DNA of 64,000 nt from Rhodoferax sp. (GTDB taxonomy: Bacteria; Pseudomonadota; Gammaproteobacteria; Burkholderiales; Burkholderiaceae_C). Position numbers and translations under genes: made by a program. This document shows, one piece after another, positions 16,968-27,382 of the stretch. The notes below the pieces were generated by a model. It ran no database searches and was not told the DNA's origin. It saw only the letters and a list, made by a program, of their open reading frames with translations. The stretch is taken from contig JARWZT010000022.1 in the NCBI GenBank assembly GCA_029866205.1, positions 81,728 through 145,727 on the forward strand. Reading direction: 5' to 3'. Position 1 is the stretch's first letter. Each line of letters starts with the position of its first letter.

Positions 16968-18596
16968 TTAGACGCCGGGCAGCTTGTAGTCGCGCAGGGT
17001 CTCGCGCAATTTGGTCTTCTGCATCTTGCCCGTGCCACCCAAAGGAATGGCATCGATAAACACCACGTCATCCGGTATTTGCCACTTGGCCGTCCGGCCC
17101 TCGTAAAAGGCCAGCAATTCTTCACGGCTCACTTCGGCACCCGGTTTTTTGACCACCACCACCACAGGACGTTCATCCCACTTGGGGTGTTTCATGCCGA
17201 TGCATGCGGCCATTGCCACTGCAGGGTGAGCCATGGCAATATTTTCCACCTCTATCGAGCTGATCCACTCGCCACCCGACTTGATCACGTCTTTGCTCCG
17301 ATCAGTAATCTGCATATAGCCATCCGGATCGATCGTGGCCACGTCACCGGTGGGGAACCAGCCGTCCACCAAGGGCGAACCGCCTTCACCTTTGTAGTAC
17401 TCGGCGATCACCCAAGGACCCTTGACCAGCAAGTCGCCGTAGGCCTTGCCATCCCAGGGCAACTCAGCGCCGGCATCATCGACAATTTTCATGTCCACGC
17501 CATAGAGCGCACGTCCTTGCTTGAGGCGCACCGCCATTTTTTCGCCAGTATCCAGCTCCATGTGGCGGTTCTTTAGAGTGCAGACTGTTCCCAGAGGCGA
17601 CATTTCGGTCATCCCCCAGGCGTGCAAGACCTCGACGCCATAAACATCATTGAAGGCCGTGATCATGGCCGGCGGGCAGGCAGACCCGCCTATCACGGTG
17701 CGTTTGAGCGTCGAAAACCGCAAATCGCCGTGCTGCATGTGGCCCAGCATCATTTGCCAGACCGTGGGCACGCCCGCCGCAAAGGTGACCTTTTCAGCCT
17801 CAATCAGTTCAAAAATCGATTTCCCATCCATAGCCGGACCAGGAAACACCATCTTGGCACCCGTCATGGCGGCCGCATACGGCAGGCCCCACGCGTTCAC
17901 GTGGAACATGGGCACCACCGGCAGCACGCTGTCGCGTGCGCTCATGTTCAGGGCATCGGGCAAAGCGCCGGCCCACGCGTGCAGGATCGTGGACCGGTGG
18001 CTGTACAGTGCCGCCTTCGGGTTCCCCGTGGTCCCGCTGGTGTAGCACATGCTCGACGCTGAATTTTCGTCAAAGCTAGGCCAGCTGTACTGCTCGGCAT
18101 GCGGCGCTATCCAAGCTTCGTAGCTCTGTAGTCCGGGGATGCCAGAGTCTGTGGGCAGTTTGTCAGCATCGCATAGGGCAATGAAATGCTTGATGGTGGT
18201 GCACCGCGCATGCACCGCCTTGACGATCGGCAAAAACGTCATGTCAAAACACAAGACCTGGTCTTCGGAGTGGTTGGCAATCCACACAATCTGATCAGGA
18301 TGCAAACGGGGGTTGAGCGTATGCAGCACACGCCCCGATCCGCTCACCCCGAAATACAACTCCAGGTGGCGATAGCCATTCCAGGCCAACGTTGCCACCC
18401 GGTCGCCGAAGCCGAGTTTCATCTGGTCCAAGGCATTGGCCGCTTTGCGGGAACGCCGGGCAATATCTCGGTAAGTGCAGCGGTGTATATCGCCCTCCAC
18501 GCGGCGCGAAACGATCTCGCCTTCATGGTGGTGGCGATCTGCAAACTCAATCAAGGACGAAATGAGTAACTGCTGACTTTGCATCAACCCGAGCAT
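16968..18596 (-). CDS. AMP-dependent fatty-acyl-CoA ligase (DmdB-like)
   Basis: 542 residues when started at MLGLMQSQQLLISSLIEFA, a start highly typical of the 3-(methylthio)propionyl-CoA-ligase/FadD-like family. AMP-binding motif CYTSGTTGNPKAALYSHRS, then LHAWGMTEMSPLGT, GWFPTGDVATIDPDGYMQIT, DRSKDVIKSGGEWISS and the catalytic Lys in GGTGKMQKTKLRE. It adenylates a carboxylic acid and transfers it to CoA. A longer reading frame upstream overlaps the divergent selO gene and is discarded. Upstream of livK on the same strand (137-base gap): ligase plus importer suggests uptake and activation of a shared acid (inference). Confidence 0.9.
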   Translation of the reverse strand: MLGLMQSQQLLISSLIEFADRHHHEGEIVSRRVEGDIHRCTYRDIARRSRKAANALDQMKLGFGDRVATLAWNGYRHLELYFGVSGSGRVLHTLNPRLHPDQIVWIANHSEDQVLCFDMTFLPIVKAVHARCTTIKHFIALCDADKLPTDSGIPGLQSYEAWIAPHAEQYSWPSFDENSASSMCYTSGTTGNPKAALYSHRSTILHAWAGALPDALNMSARDSVLPVVPMFHVNAWGLPYAAAMTGAKMVFPGPAMDGKSIFELIEAEKVTFAAGVPTVWQMMLGHMQHGDLRFSTLKRTVIGGSACPPAMITAFNDVYGVEVLHAWGMTEMSPLGTVCTLKNRHMELDTGEKMAVRLKQGRALYGVDMKIVDDAGAELPWDGKAYGDLLVKGPWVIAEYYKGEGGSPLVDGWFPTGDVATIDPDGYMQITDRSKDVIKSGGEWISSIEVENIAMAHPAVAMAACIGMKHPKWDERPVVVVVKKPGAEVSREELLAFYEGRTAKWQIPDDVVFIDAIPLGGTGKMQKTKLRETLRDYKLPGV

Positions 18597-18738
18597 AGAA
18601 AATCCTCTGCAAAAAACCGCCGCCAAGAGTGGCGCTTGAACCCCAAGAATCGCGGATATTACCCCTACCGTCGGCGCGCCCTTTTGGTGCAACGCAGCAT
18701 TTCCTGCATTCCGCAAGGCGATTCCGAGATACCGGAAA

Positions 18739-20262
18739 ATGCGTCCCATGCTGCAAGCCACCACCCCAACCCTGCCCAACCCTGCCCCTGGCCCAAGCGC
18801 GCACGATGGGGCGGGGCCGTGGACCCAAGGGTTCGCCGCGCTGGGCCCCGACTTCACCAGCCCGGTAGGCCCCTCGCCGCTTCCTGCGCCCTATTGGGTC
18901 GGTCGCAATGACGCACTGGCAGCGCAGCTCGGTCTGCCGTTGGACTGGTCGAGCTCCGGCGCACTGCTCGAAACCTTGACGGGCAACCAGTGGCCTGAAG
19001 GCGGCCAGCAAACCGCGAGCGTTTATAGCGGTCACCAATTCGGTGTCTGGGCCGGCCAATTGGGCGACGGTCGGGCCTGTTCTCTGGGTGAACTTGCAGG
19101 CCAAGAGGTACAACTCAAAGGAGCTGGCCCCACCCCCTATTCCCGCCGAGGCGATGGCCGTGCCGTCTTGCGCAGCTCCATCCGCGAATTTTTATGCAGC
19201 GAGGCCATGCACGCCTTGGGTATTCCCAGCACACGCGCACTGTGTGTGACCGGGTCCGATGCGCCGGTATGGCGGGAGGAACGTGAAACTGCGGCGGTTG
19301 TGACACGGGTGGCGCCAAGTTTTGTCCGCTTTGGCCACTTCGAGCACTTCTCGCACTCCGGCCAACACGCGCAATTGCGCACGCTCGCCGACTATGTGAT
19401 TGACCACTTCTACCCCGCATGCCGCACTGCTGAGGGCGCTGACCAGCCCTACGTGGCACTGCTGGAAGCCATCGCCGGACGCACCGCGGAGTTGGTGGCG
19501 CACTGGCAATCGGTGGGCTTTTGTCACGGCGTCTTGAACACCGACAACATGAGCATTTTGGGCCTGACGCTGGACTACGGTCCCTTCCAATTTTTGGACG
19601 GATACCAGCCCGACCACATTTGCAACCACTCCGACACCCAGGGCCGCTACGCTTTTTACAAGCAACCCAATGTGGCCTACTGGAATTTGTTTTGCCTTGG
19701 CCAGGCCCTGATGCCGCTGATTGGTGAACAGGAGCCCGCCATAGCCGCCCTGGAAACGTTCAAGTACCGTTACCCGAAGGCCTTGGCCGCCCGCATGGCC
19801 AACAAGCTCGGCTTCGCGGACCCGCACGAAAACCAGCGCACCCTGACCGAATCCGTGCTTAAGCTGTTGGCACAAGAACAGGTCGACTTCACGATTTTTT
19901 GGCGCCGTCTGAGCCACTGGGCGGCGCAGATGGATACTGCTGACACCGCCGTCGCCGACCTTTTTTTGGACCGCGAAGCGGCGACCACTTGGCTGGCGGA
20001 CTTTCGGGCGCTGCACTCTGCTTCAGGCACCCCGGGTGGTGCCGCCGTGTCCACCCGCATGCTGCGTACCAATCCCAAATACGTGCTGCGCAACCACTTG
20101 GGTGAACTCGCCATACGCGCTGCCAAAAACAAAGACTTTTCCGTTTTGCATCAATTGCAAACCGTGCTGTCCGATCCCTGTGCGGAGCACCCGGAGCACG
20201 ACTCGTGGGCGGGATTTGCCCCAGACTGGGCCGCGAGCATCGAGATCAGCTGCAGTTCATAA
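18739..20262 (+). CDS. selO: SelO/YdiU-family protein adenylyltransferase
   Basis: 507 residues, a pseudokinase-fold AMPylator. The nucleotide-binding region has [20 protein letters not shown] (125-144) and [19 protein letters not shown]; the catalytic/metal residues are in [19 protein letters not shown] (Asp269, Asn270, Asp279). The extreme C-terminus is SCSS, with Cys at the place occupied by selenocysteine in animal SELENOO. SelO transfers AMP to Ser/Thr/Tyr of target proteins under oxidative stress. Followed 30 bases later by msrB, another redox-repair gene. Divergent from the acyl-CoA ligase. Confidence 0.93.
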   Translation: MRPMLQATTPTLPNPAPGPSAHDGAGPWTQGFAALGPDFTSPVGPSPLPAPYWVGRNDALAAQLGLPLDWSSSGALLETLTGNQWPEGGQQTASVYSGHQFGVWAGQLGDGRACSLGELAGQEVQLKGAGPTPYSRRGDGRAVLRSSIREFLCSEAMHALGIPSTRALCVTGSDAPVWREERETAAVVTRVAPSFVRFGHFEHFSHSGQHAQLRTLADYVIDHFYPACRTAEGADQPYVALLEAIAGRTAELVAHWQSVGFCHGVLNTDNMSILGLTLDYGPFQFLDGYQPDHICNHSDTQGRYAFYKQPNVAYWNLFCLGQALMPLIGEQEPAIAALETFKYRYPKALAARMANKLGFADPHENQRTLTESVLKLLAQEQVDFTIFWRRLSHWAAQMDTADTAVADLFLDREAATTWLADFRALHSASGTPGGAAVSTRMLRTNPKYVLRNHLGELAIRAAKNKDFSVLHQLQTVLSDPCAEHPEHDSWAGFAPDWAASIEISCSS

Positions 20263-20292
20263 CGCATTATTTTTTATCAGAAAGCCACTCCC

Positions 20293-20694
20293 ATGATCAC
20301 CAAAACCGATGCCGAATGGCGCGACCTGCTGCAGGCCAAAGGGGCAGAGCCCCAGGCTTTTGACGTTACCCGGCACGAATCCACCGAGCGCGCGTTTACC
20401 GGGCGCTGGGAGTCCAACAAGCAAAAAGGCACTTACAGCTGCATCTGCTGCGACCAAGCCCTGTTTTCGTCGGATACCAAGTACGACTCGGGCACCGGTT
20501 GGCCCAGCTACTTTGCACCGATCGCACCCAGTGCGGTCGGCACCAAAGTGGACGGCATGTTGTGGATGAAACGCACCGAGGTCCATTGCTCCGGCTGCAA
20601 CGCCCATCTGGGCCACGTGTTTGAGGACGGCCCCGCACCCACGGGCTTGCGTTACTGCATGAATTCGGCCTCGCTACACTTCACGCCAGCATGA
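20293..20694 (+). CDS. msrB: peptide-methionine (R)-S-oxide reductase MsrB
   Basis: 133 residues, full length. Two zinc CxxC-type motifs are seen: CICCDQALF and [21 protein letters not shown] carries the substrate-binding Trp, and the catalytic cysteine is in [12 protein letters not shown]. It reduces methionine-R-sulfoxide in proteins using thioredoxin. The stop overlaps the yciB start (ATGA), so the two are coupled. Downstream of selO by 30 bases, forming a small oxidative-stress-flavoured group. Confidence 0.95.
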   Translation: MITKTDAEWRDLLQAKGAEPQAFDVTRHESTERAFTGRWESNKQKGTYSCICCDQALFSSDTKYDSGTGWPSYFAPIAPSAVGTKVDGMLWMKRTEVHCSGCNAHLGHVFEDGPAPTGLRYCMNSASLHFTPA

Positions 20695-21257
20695 AGCCAT
20701 TTATCGACTTTTTCCCCATACTTCTGTTTTTTGGTGCGTACAAGCTCTACGACATCTATACCGCCACCGCAGTCCTGATGGCTGCCACCGTGCTGCAGAC
20801 GGCCTATGTCTACCAGACGCAAAAGCGTCTGGAAATCATGCAAAAAGTCACCTTGGTGCTGGTGCTGGGCTTTGGCGCACTGACACTCGGTCTGCATGAC
20901 GAACGCTTCATCAAATGGAAACCCACGGTGCTGTACGGCGCCATGGCGCTGGGTTTGGCGTTTGCTTTTTGGGTTTCACGCAAAAACGTCGTCCGATTGC
21001 TCTTGGGCCAGCAAATGGAACTGCCCGACCGCGTCTGGCATCGCCTGAACCTGGTCTGGGTGGGGTACTGCGCCTTTATGGCGACCATCAACGGCTACGT
21101 GGCCGCTTTTTACAGCACCGAGGATTGGGTCAACTTCAAGCTCTGGGGTTACGCGTTTCCGCTGATTTTCATCATCGGACAGGGTCTGTATATCGCGCCG
21201 CACGTCAAGCTCAAGGCAGCCGATGAAGACACCCACGGTCCGGGGTCTGCGCCATGA
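20691..21257 (+). CDS. yciB: septation protein A / YciB-type inner membrane protein
   Basis: 188 residues, five or six hydrophobic helices. [22 protein letters not shown] is the classic YciB/IspZ start, with [23 protein letters not shown] and the downstream [20 protein letters not shown] also family hallmarks. It is an inner-membrane protein needed for normal envelope synthesis and septation. Overlaps msrB upstream and bolA downstream, each by four bases. Confidence 0.92.
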   Translation: MKPFIDFFPILLFFGAYKLYDIYTATAVLMAATVLQTAYVYQTQKRLEIMQKVTLVLVLGFGALTLGLHDERFIKWKPTVLYGAMALGLAFAFWVSRKNVVRLLLGQQMELPDRVWHRLNLVWVGYCAFMATINGYVAAFYSTEDWVNFKLWGYAFPLIFIIGQGLYIAPHVKLKAADEDTHGPGSAP

Positions 21258-21547
21258 CGTCCGCTTCAGCACCGACCGCAGAAAATCTGCATGCGCGGCT
21301 GCAACATCGGCTGGCGGCCACGGCTCTGCAAGTCATCGATGAAAGCCATCAGCATGCGGGCCATGTCGGAGCCAATGACAGCGGCGTTGGCACGCACTTC
21401 CGGGTGCGCATTGCCTCCCCCCTGTTTGCTGGCAAATCACGGGTGGCGTGCCACCGCCTTGTGTATGATGCCGTGCAAGATTTTATTGACCAAGGCCTGC
21501 ACGCGCTGGCCATTGAGACCGAAAATACCCCATCTGCACTGCCCTGA
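21254..21547 (+). CDS. bolA: BolA family protein
   Basis: 97 residues, a single BolA domain: [13 protein letters not shown] (25-37), then [20 protein letters not shown] and [16 protein letters not shown]. The invariant His of the VACHRLVY helix is present. BolA proteins pair with monothiol glutaredoxins in iron-sulfur trafficking or act in stress morphology. The ATG overlaps the yciB stop, and a PPIase gene follows after 66 bases. Confidence 0.92.
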   Translation: MTSASAPTAENLHARLQHRLAATALQVIDESHQHAGHVGANDSGVGTHFRVRIASPLFAGKSRVACHRLVYDAVQDFIDQGLHALAIETENTPSALP

Positions 21548-21613
21548 GCAGTTCGAGCCACTTGGCGAATCCCGCCGGACCCTTCCAACCCACCGCACCC
21601 CACAGGAAACCGA

Positions 21614-22396
21614 ATGAAAAAGCACGTACTACTCGCCACCGCAGCCGCCGTGTTGCTAACTCTTGCCGGATCGGCCATGGCTCAAAACATTGCCATCGTC
21701 AACGGCAAGGCTGTTCCCACCGCGCGCATGGAGGCATTGGCCCAGCAAGTGGCCAAATCGGGACGCCCGGTCACGCCGGAAATGCAGGGCCAGCTGAAAG
21801 AAGAAATTGTGGCCCGCGAAATTTTTGCGCAGGCAGCACAGGCATTGGGTCTGGACGCCACGGACGACTTCAGGACCCAGATCGAACTGATGCGTCAGTC
21901 GCTCCTGATTCGCGAGCTGTTTTCAAGCTACCAGGCCAAGAACCCGGTGACGGACGCTGAAATCAAGGCCGAGTACGACAAATTTGCCGCCGCCAACAGT
22001 GGCCAAGAATACAAGGCGCGTCACATCTTGGTGGAAAAAGAAGACCAGGCCAAGGCCATCATCGCCCAGCTCAAAAAAGGTGGTAAGTTTGACGAAATCG
22101 CCAAGAAGTCATCCAAAGACCCTGGCTCTGGCGCCAAAGGCGGAGAGCTGGATTGGGCCAGCCCCAGCAGCTATGTCAAAGAATTTTCGGACGCTCTGGT
22201 GGGCCTGACCAAAGGCAAAACCACAGAAGCGCCGGTGAAAAGCCAATTTGGCTTTCATATCATTCGTCTGGACGACGTGCGTGAAGCGCCCCTGCCCAAG
22301 ATGGAAGAAGTCAAACCCCAAATCGCGCAGCAGCTGATGCAGCAAAAAATGGGCAAATACCAAGAAGAACTGCGCAGCAAAGCCAAAGTCGAATAA
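21614..22396 (+). CDS. periplasmic parvulin-type peptidyl-prolyl isomerase
   Basis: 260 residues with a Sec signal (MKKHVLLATAAAVLLTLAG, cut after AMA). An N-terminal SurA-like helical region (about 25-125) precedes a rotamase domain: EYKARHILVEKEDQAKAII, GGKFDEIAKKSSKDPGSGAKGGELDW and KSQFGFHIIRLDDVR, with the parvulin His and Asp/Asn ring. It would assist folding of outer-membrane or periplasmic proteins. Last gene of the msrB-yciB-bolA run; converges on the DUF1624 gene. Confidence 0.93.
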   Translation: MKKHVLLATAAAVLLTLAGSAMAQNIAIVNGKAVPTARMEALAQQVAKSGRPVTPEMQGQLKEEIVAREIFAQAAQALGLDATDDFRTQIELMRQSLLIRELFSSYQAKNPVTDAEIKAEYDKFAAANSGQEYKARHILVEKEDQAKAIIAQLKKGGKFDEIAKKSSKDPGSGAKGGELDWASPSSYVKEFSDALVGLTKGKTTEAPVKSQFGFHIIRLDDVREAPLPKMEEVKPQIAQQLMQQKMGKYQEELRSKAKVE

Positions 22397-22430
22397 GACG
22401 GCTCTTACCTGCGGTCTGGCGCGCCGCCCC

Positions 22431-23168
22431 TCAGGCGCGCCCCCACAACCACAAGCCCGCCAACAATACGGGCTGGTGCAGCATGTAGTAACTCAGGCTC
22501 CAGCGCCCCAAAAAAGCCAGGGGCCGCAGGCCTGATGGAAGGGATCTCCCAGGTGTTGCGCGCGCTGCCAATCGGCGCAAATACCACTGCATGGAAGCCA
22601 CTCCCCACCACACCACAGCCATCCAGGGCAGCAGCGGCACATAGTCTTCGGTGATCGGCTTGACACTGATCAGTCCAATCCAATTGAGCAATCGGGCGTT
22701 GAATGTCGGGTCCAGCCAGCCAGCCGCCCACGCCCAAGGTGCCACAAAATGGAGGCCCAGCACCAATGCACCCATCGGCCACAGCCAGAGGCCGCAGCCC
22801 GCAGTCAGGCGTGCCACCAGCAGCATCAGGGCCATGCCGTGCAAAACACCAAAATAAATGAAGCTTTTGGGGAACATCAGTACGGAACCCAAGGTAACCA
22901 GCGCCGCGCAACCCACAATTTGCGCCCAGCGACGCCCAAAGCGTCGCCAGCTCTGGCCCTGCGCCACGGCAATCGCCTGGCCGGCACCGGCGCAAAACAA
23001 GAACAAACTCAGAATGCAGGTACGCTGCCAGGTCCAGACCGGATCGCGGTAAAAGTTGGCCTGCAAAAGGCCTGCGTTGCTCAAATCAAAGCAAAAATGA
23101 AAGCCGGTCATCCAGACCATGGCTGCACCCCGAAGCGCGTCGACCGTGTCCAGGCGCCCCGGTTTCAT
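22431..23168 (-). CDS. DUF1624 membrane protein (heparan-alpha-glucosaminide acetyltransferase-like)
   Basis: 245 residues when started at MKPGRLDTVDALRGAAMVWM; seven or so hydrophobic helices. The opening RLDTVDALRGAAMVWMTGFH and the following FHFCFDLS match the DUF1624/HGSNAT catalytic domain, where a His near the first helix is thought to accept an acetyl group. The end, LSYYMLHQPVLLAGLWLWG, is also typical. It may acetylate a cell-envelope sugar across the membrane. It begins 13 bases after the purL stop; linkage to purine synthesis is probably only transcriptional. Confidence 0.8.
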   Translation of the reverse strand: MKPGRLDTVDALRGAAMVWMTGFHFCFDLSNAGLLQANFYRDPVWTWQRTCILSLFLFCAGAGQAIAVAQGQSWRRFGRRWAQIVGCAALVTLGSVLMFPKSFIYFGVLHGMALMLLVARLTAGCGLWLWPMGALVLGLHFVAPWAWAAGWLDPTFNARLLNWIGLISVKPITEDYVPLLPWMAVVWWGVASMQWYLRRLAARATPGRSLPSGLRPLAFLGRWSLSYYMLHQPVLLAGLWLWGRA

Positions 23169-23181
23169 GGCCTGCGCCGGG

Positions 23182-26100
23182 TCAGCCAACCCACTTGCGG
23201 GCGTTGCGCCACAGTTCCATCCACGGGCTGTGGGCATTGGGGTCTTGCTGGGCCCGGTCAAACCAACTCATCTGGATGTTGCGGAACACACGCTCAGGGT
23301 GCGGCATCATGGCGGTAAACCGGCCATCGGGCGTGGTCACCGCGGTCAGGCCACCAGGGCTGCCATTGGGGTTGAAAGGGTAGGCTTCGGTCGCCGCGCC
23401 CCGGTTGTCCACAAAACGCATGGCCGCAATCGCCTGCGCCGCATCCCCCCGGTGGGCAAAATTGGCAAAGCCTTCGCCATGGGCCACCGCGATCGGCAAC
23501 CGTGCACCGGCCATGCCCTGCAGAAATACCGAGGGCGACTGCAACACTTCGACCATGGACACTCGGGCCTCAAAACGTTCGCTCTGGTTGGTGGTGAAGC
23601 GTGGCCAGGCTTGCGCACCAGGAATGATGTCCGCCAGTTCGGCAAACATCTGGCAGCCGTTGCACACCCCCAGCCCAAAGGTATCGCTGCGGCCAAAGAA
23701 CGCCTGGAACTCGGCGGCCAAGGCGGTATTGAAGGTAATGGAGCGTGCCCAGCCGATCCCCGCGCCCAGCGTATCGCCGTAACTGAAGCCGCCACACGCC
23801 ACCACACCCGCGAAATCAGCCAACTTGGCGCGACCGCTCTGCAAATCGGTCATGTGGACGTCATAGGCTTCAAAACCCGCCTCGGTAAACGCATAGGCCA
23901 TCTCCATATAGGAGTTCACGCCCTGCTCTCGCAACACCGCCACCTTGGGCCGGCTCAGCAGCAGCGCCGGGGCCACCGGACTCGGGCGCCAGCTATCAGG
24001 CAAATGGACATGCAGGCCGGGGTCGGCCAGCGCGCCGGCGCCCGCATGCTCGGCGTCCGCACAAACCGGGTTGTCCCGCAATTGGCAGATTTTCCAGCTC
24101 ACGCTGTCCCACACCTGGTGCAGGTCGTGTAACGGTGCGCTGAAAATGGATTTGGCATCGCGCCAAATTTGAAGCGTGGGTCCAGCGCCACTGTCGGCGG
24201 GTCCGGCGGGCCGCGTTTTGCCCACCACATGGCTGTGCTTGGACAGCCCGTGGGTGCGCAAGGTTTGCATGACGGCATTGCGGTCTTCGGTGCGAACCTG
24301 CAGCACCACACCAAGTTCCTCGTTGAACAGGGCTTTGAGCGTGAGCTCGTCGCGCCGGGCACTCACTTGGCCCGCCCAGTTCTTACTGTCGCCCACGTCC
24401 ATGCGGCTGTCGGACACGCCATCGCCTTCCAATACCAGCATGTCCACATTCAAAGACACGCCCACGCGGCCCGCGAAGGCCATCTCAGCCACAGCCGCCA
24501 GCAGACCGCCGTCGCTGCGGTCGTGGTACGCCAGGATTTTTCCGTCCGCGCGCAAGGCGTTGACCGCCTGCACCAGCGCCACCAAGTCTTGCGGCTGGTC
24601 CAGATCGGGAACCTGGTCACCCACCTGATGGAGGGTTTGGGCCAAGATGCCCGTGGCCATGCGGTTTTTTCCGTGGCCCAGGTCGACCAGCACCAGGGTG
24701 GTGTCCAGTGTGGCGTCAAGTTGCGGGGTGAGCGTGGCGCGAACATCCCCCAGCGTGGCAAAGGCCGTCACGATGAGCGATACCGGCGAGGTGACCTTTT
24801 TGGCGACACCGGCGTCCGTCCACTGGGTACGCATCGACAACGAGTCTTTGCCCACCGGGATGGACACGCCCAGCGCCGGGCACAACTCAAGGCCCACCGC
24901 TTTCACGGTGGCGTACAGGGCAGCATCTTCGCCCGGCTCGCCGCAAGCGGCCATCCAATTGGCAGAGAGCTTGACGCGGGGCAACTCGATCGGTGCCGCC
25001 AGCAAATTGGTAATCGCCTCGGCCACCGCCATCCGGCCGGAGGCGGGCGCGTCCACCGCCGCCATCGGCGTGCGTTCACCCATGGCCATGGCCTCGCCAC
25101 CAAAGCCGCGGTAGTCGGCCAGTGTGACGGCACAGTCGGCCACTGGCACCTGCCAGGGCCCGACCATCTGGTCGCGGTGGGTGAGTCCACCCACCGTGCG
25201 GTCGCCGATGGTGATCAGGAAGCGTTTGGACGCCACGGTCGGGTGCGAAAGCACGTCGATCACCGCCTGTTGCAGACTCACACCGGTCAAGTCCAGCGGT
25301 GCAAAGCTGCGCTCCACGGCTTTGACGTCACGGTGCATCTTGGGCGGTTTGCCCAACAGGACGTTCATGGGCATGTTCACCGGAACCCCCACGCCCCCCG
25401 AGGGGGCCTTCGCAGCTTGGGACGGCCCGTTGCCGCTCAGGCCTTCGTCGGCCAGCACCAATTGACGCTCTTCAGTCGCAACGCCCACCACGGCAAACGG
25501 GCAGCGCTCGCGTTCGCACAAGGCGGTAAAAAGTGCCAGTGACTCGGGTGCGATGGCCAGTACGTAGCGCTCCTGGCTCTCGTTGCACCAAATTTCCTTG
25601 GGCGCCAAACCACTTTCCTCGAGGGGAACCGCGCGCAAATCAAAGCGTGCACCCCGGCCTGCGTCGTTGGTCAGCTCAGGGAAGGCATTGGACAAGCCGC
25701 CGGCTCCCACATCATGAATCGCCAAAATAGGATTGCCCTGCCCACCGGCACCGGCGTTCTGGCCCAAGATCCAGCACTGGTTGATCACCTCTTGGGCGCG
25801 GCGCTCCATCTCGGGATTGCCACGCTGTACCGAGTCAAAGTCCAGGTCGGCGGCATTGGCCCCGGTAGCCATGGAGCTTGCGGCACTTCCCCCCATGCCG
25901 ATGCGCATTCCAGGGCCGCCCAACTGAATCAGCAGGCTGCCCGCGGGAAATTCAATTTTTTGGGTTTGGCTGGCGTCAATGACGCCCAGGCCGCCGGCAA
26001 TCATGATGGGCTTGTGGTAGCCACGCTGCACCGTATCGGCACTGCTGCTCACACTTTGCTCGTACTCCCGAAAGTAACCCAACAAATTGGGGCGCCCAAA

Positions 26101-27288
26101 TTCGTTGTTGAATGCAGCGCCTCCCAGCGGGCCCTCAATCATGATCTGCAAAGGACTGGCGATGTGATCGGGCTTGCCGTAATGGGCAGCCGCCTGCGGA
26201 TGCATGGGAGCTTGCCCCCAATTGATGGTGGAGACGGTGAAACCCGTCAGACCCGCCTTGGGCTTGGAGCCGCGCCCGGTCGCGCCCTCGTCACGGATTT
26301 CACCGCCTGCGCCGGTGGATGCGCCAGGGAATGGCGATATGGCGGTGGGGTGGTTATGGGTTTCCACCTTCATCAGGATGTGCTGCGTCGCCTCCGACTT
26401 TTGGTAACGGGGCGATTGAACGCTTTGGTTTTCGGTGGCAGCCGAGGCGGCAAAGCGCTCCACTTCGCCCCCTTCCATCACGGAGGCGTTGTCCGAGTAC
26501 GCAACCAGCATGTGCTGCGGGTGGGTTTGGTGGGTATGGCGGATCATGCCAAACATGCTGTGGGGCTGGGCCACACCGTCGACCGTAAATTCAGCGTTAA
26601 AGATCTTGTGGCGGCAATGCTCACTGTTGGCTTGCGCAAACATCATCAACTCCACGTCGGTGGGATTGCGCTGCAGGTCCGTAAAAGCACGCACCAGGTA
26701 GTCAATTTCGTCGTCCGCCAGCGCCAGGCCGAAGCGCACATTGGCCGCCAGCAGCGCGGCACGACCGCCACCCAGCACGTCGCAGGTGTCCAGCGGAGCA
26801 GCCGGCAAGGTGCCAAACAGCGCCTGCGCCTGGGCGCGGTCGGTGAATACACTCTCGGTCATGCGGTCGTGCAGCAAGGCCGCGCAGGCCTGAAGCTGGG
26901 CATCCGACAGACTGGCTTTTGACAACAAACCGCTTTTGAGCGTGAGCCGGTACTCCACCATGCGCTCCACGCGCTTGACCGCCAGGCCACAGTTGTGGGC
27001 GATGTCGGTGGCTTTGGAGGCCCAGGGAGACAAGGTGCCCAAGCGGGGCGACACCAGCAACAGCGTGCCCTCGTGGCCCCCGGTGTAGGGTTCTCCGTAC
27101 TGCAAAAGGGCGCCCAGTGGTGCGCTCAAGGCGGCGTCTGGCGCGCCTTCGGTGGCCACCCAATGCACGAACCGGCCCGAAATCCCAGTGATCTTGTCGT
27201 GAACTCCCTGCAAAGCGGTCAACAGAGAAGCGGCGCGGAAGCGGCTGAGCGCGTTGCCGCCATCGAAGGTGGAGAGGTGCAGGGTCAC
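23182..27288 (-). CDS. purL: phosphoribosylformylglycinamidine synthase, full-length PurL
   Basis: 1368 residues, the large proteobacterial single-chain form. N-terminal PurS-like part, then AIR-synthase-type domains ([44 protein letters not shown]) and a C-terminal glutamine amidotransferase ([34 protein letters not shown], catalytic Cys in [14 protein letters not shown]). It makes FGAM from FGAR with glutamine and ATP in purine synthesis. An Ala/Gly/Pro-rich in-frame insertion at about 25,378-25,446 is odd (see the repeat entry). Divergent from map with a short shared promoter region. Confidence 0.97.
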   Translation of the reverse strand: MTLHLSTFDGGNALSRFRAASLLTALQGVHDKITGISGRFVHWVATEGAPDAALSAPLGALLQYGEPYTGGHEGTLLLVSPRLGTLSPWASKATDIAHNCGLAVKRVERMVEYRLTLKSGLLSKASLSDAQLQACAALLHDRMTESVFTDRAQAQALFGTLPAAPLDTCDVLGGGRAALLAANVRFGLALADDEIDYLVRAFTDLQRNPTDVELMMFAQANSEHCRHKIFNAEFTVDGVAQPHSMFGMIRHTHQTHPQHMLVAYSDNASVMEGGEVERFAASAATENQSVQSPRYQKSEATQHILMKVETHNHPTAISPFPGASTGAGGEIRDEGATGRGSKPKAGLTGFTVSTINWGQAPMHPQAAAHYGKPDHIASPLQIMIEGPLGGAAFNNEFGRPNLLGYFREYEQSVSSSADTVQRGYHKPIMIAGGLGVIDASQTQKIEFPAGSLLIQLGGPGMRIGMGGSAASSMATGANAADLDFDSVQRGNPEMERRAQEVINQCWILGQNAGAGGQGNPILAIHDVGAGGLSNAFPELTNDAGRGARFDLRAVPLEESGLAPKEIWCNESQERYVLAIAPESLALFTALCERERCPFAVVGVATEERQLVLADEGLSGNGPSQAAKAPSGGVGVPVNMPMNVLLGKPPKMHRDVKAVERSFAPLDLTGVSLQQAVIDVLSHPTVASKRFLITIGDRTVGGLTHRDQMVGPWQVPVADCAVTLADYRGFGGEAMAMGERTPMAAVDAPASGRMAVAEAITNLLAAPIELPRVKLSANWMAACGEPGEDAALYATVKAVGLELCPALGVSIPVGKDSLSMRTQWTDAGVAKKVTSPVSLIVTAFATLGDVRATLTPQLDATLDTTLVLVDLGHGKNRMATGILAQTLHQVGDQVPDLDQPQDLVALVQAVNALRADGKILAYHDRSDGGLLAAVAEMAFAGRVGVSLNVDMLVLEGDGVSDSRMDVGDSKNWAGQVSARRDELTLKALFNEELGVVLQVRTEDRNAVMQTLRTHGLSKHSHVVGKTRPAGPADSGAGPTLQIWRDAKSIFSAPLHDLHQVWDSVSWKICQLRDNPVCADAEHAGAGALADPGLHVHLPDSWRPSPVAPALLLSRPKVAVLREQGVNSYMEMAYAFTEAGFEAYDVHMTDLQSGRAKLADFAGVVACGGFSYGDTLGAGIGWARSITFNTALAAEFQAFFGRSDTFGLGVCNGCQMFAELADIIPGAQAWPRFTTNQSERFEARVSMVEVLQSPSVFLQGMAGARLPIAVAHGEGFANFAHRGDAAQAIAAMRFVDNRGAATEAYPFNPNGSPGGLTAVTTPDGRFTAMMPHPERVFRNIQMSWFDRAQQDPNAHSPWMELWRNARKWVG
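25381..25440 (-). repeat. GC-rich hairpin-like insertion inside purL
   Basis: The stretch holds CCCCCGAGGGGG followed by CGCAGCTTGGGACGGCCC, which I remember as resembling a dispersed repeat seen in Comamonadaceae genomes. On the coding strand it reads about [20 protein letters not shown], a low-complexity segment between two conserved PurL blocks ([12 protein letters not shown] and [14 protein letters not shown]). It keeps the reading frame, so the enzyme is presumably still made. Confidence 0.45.
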
Positions 27289-27367
27289 AGGGAGGCTTTG
27301 GTGGAGGGGTGGGAACAGCGGCCAATTTTAGCGACCGCCAGGCGGCGGGGCCCCAGGGTCCAAACCT

Positions 27368-27376
27368 TGGGATAAT
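27368..27376 (+). promoter_or_regulatory. extended -10 element of map
   Basis: TGGGATAAT: a TGn extension plus GATAAT, whose last base is only six bases before the map ATG. The usual spacing would put transcription start at or next to the ATG. No Shine-Dalgarno sequence is seen, so map may be expressed from a leaderless transcript. Confidence 0.4.
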
Positions 27377-27382
27377 CGGCCC

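Noticed and set aside
18597..18857. N-terminal extension of the acyl-CoA ligase
   Set aside because: Would overlap the divergent selO start and is unlike any family N-terminus, whereas MLGLMQ is the usual beginning.
24169..26922. Two long open frames opposite purL
   Set aside because: PurL is unmistakable on the other strand; the opposing frames have antisense-type His/Arg/Gly composition.
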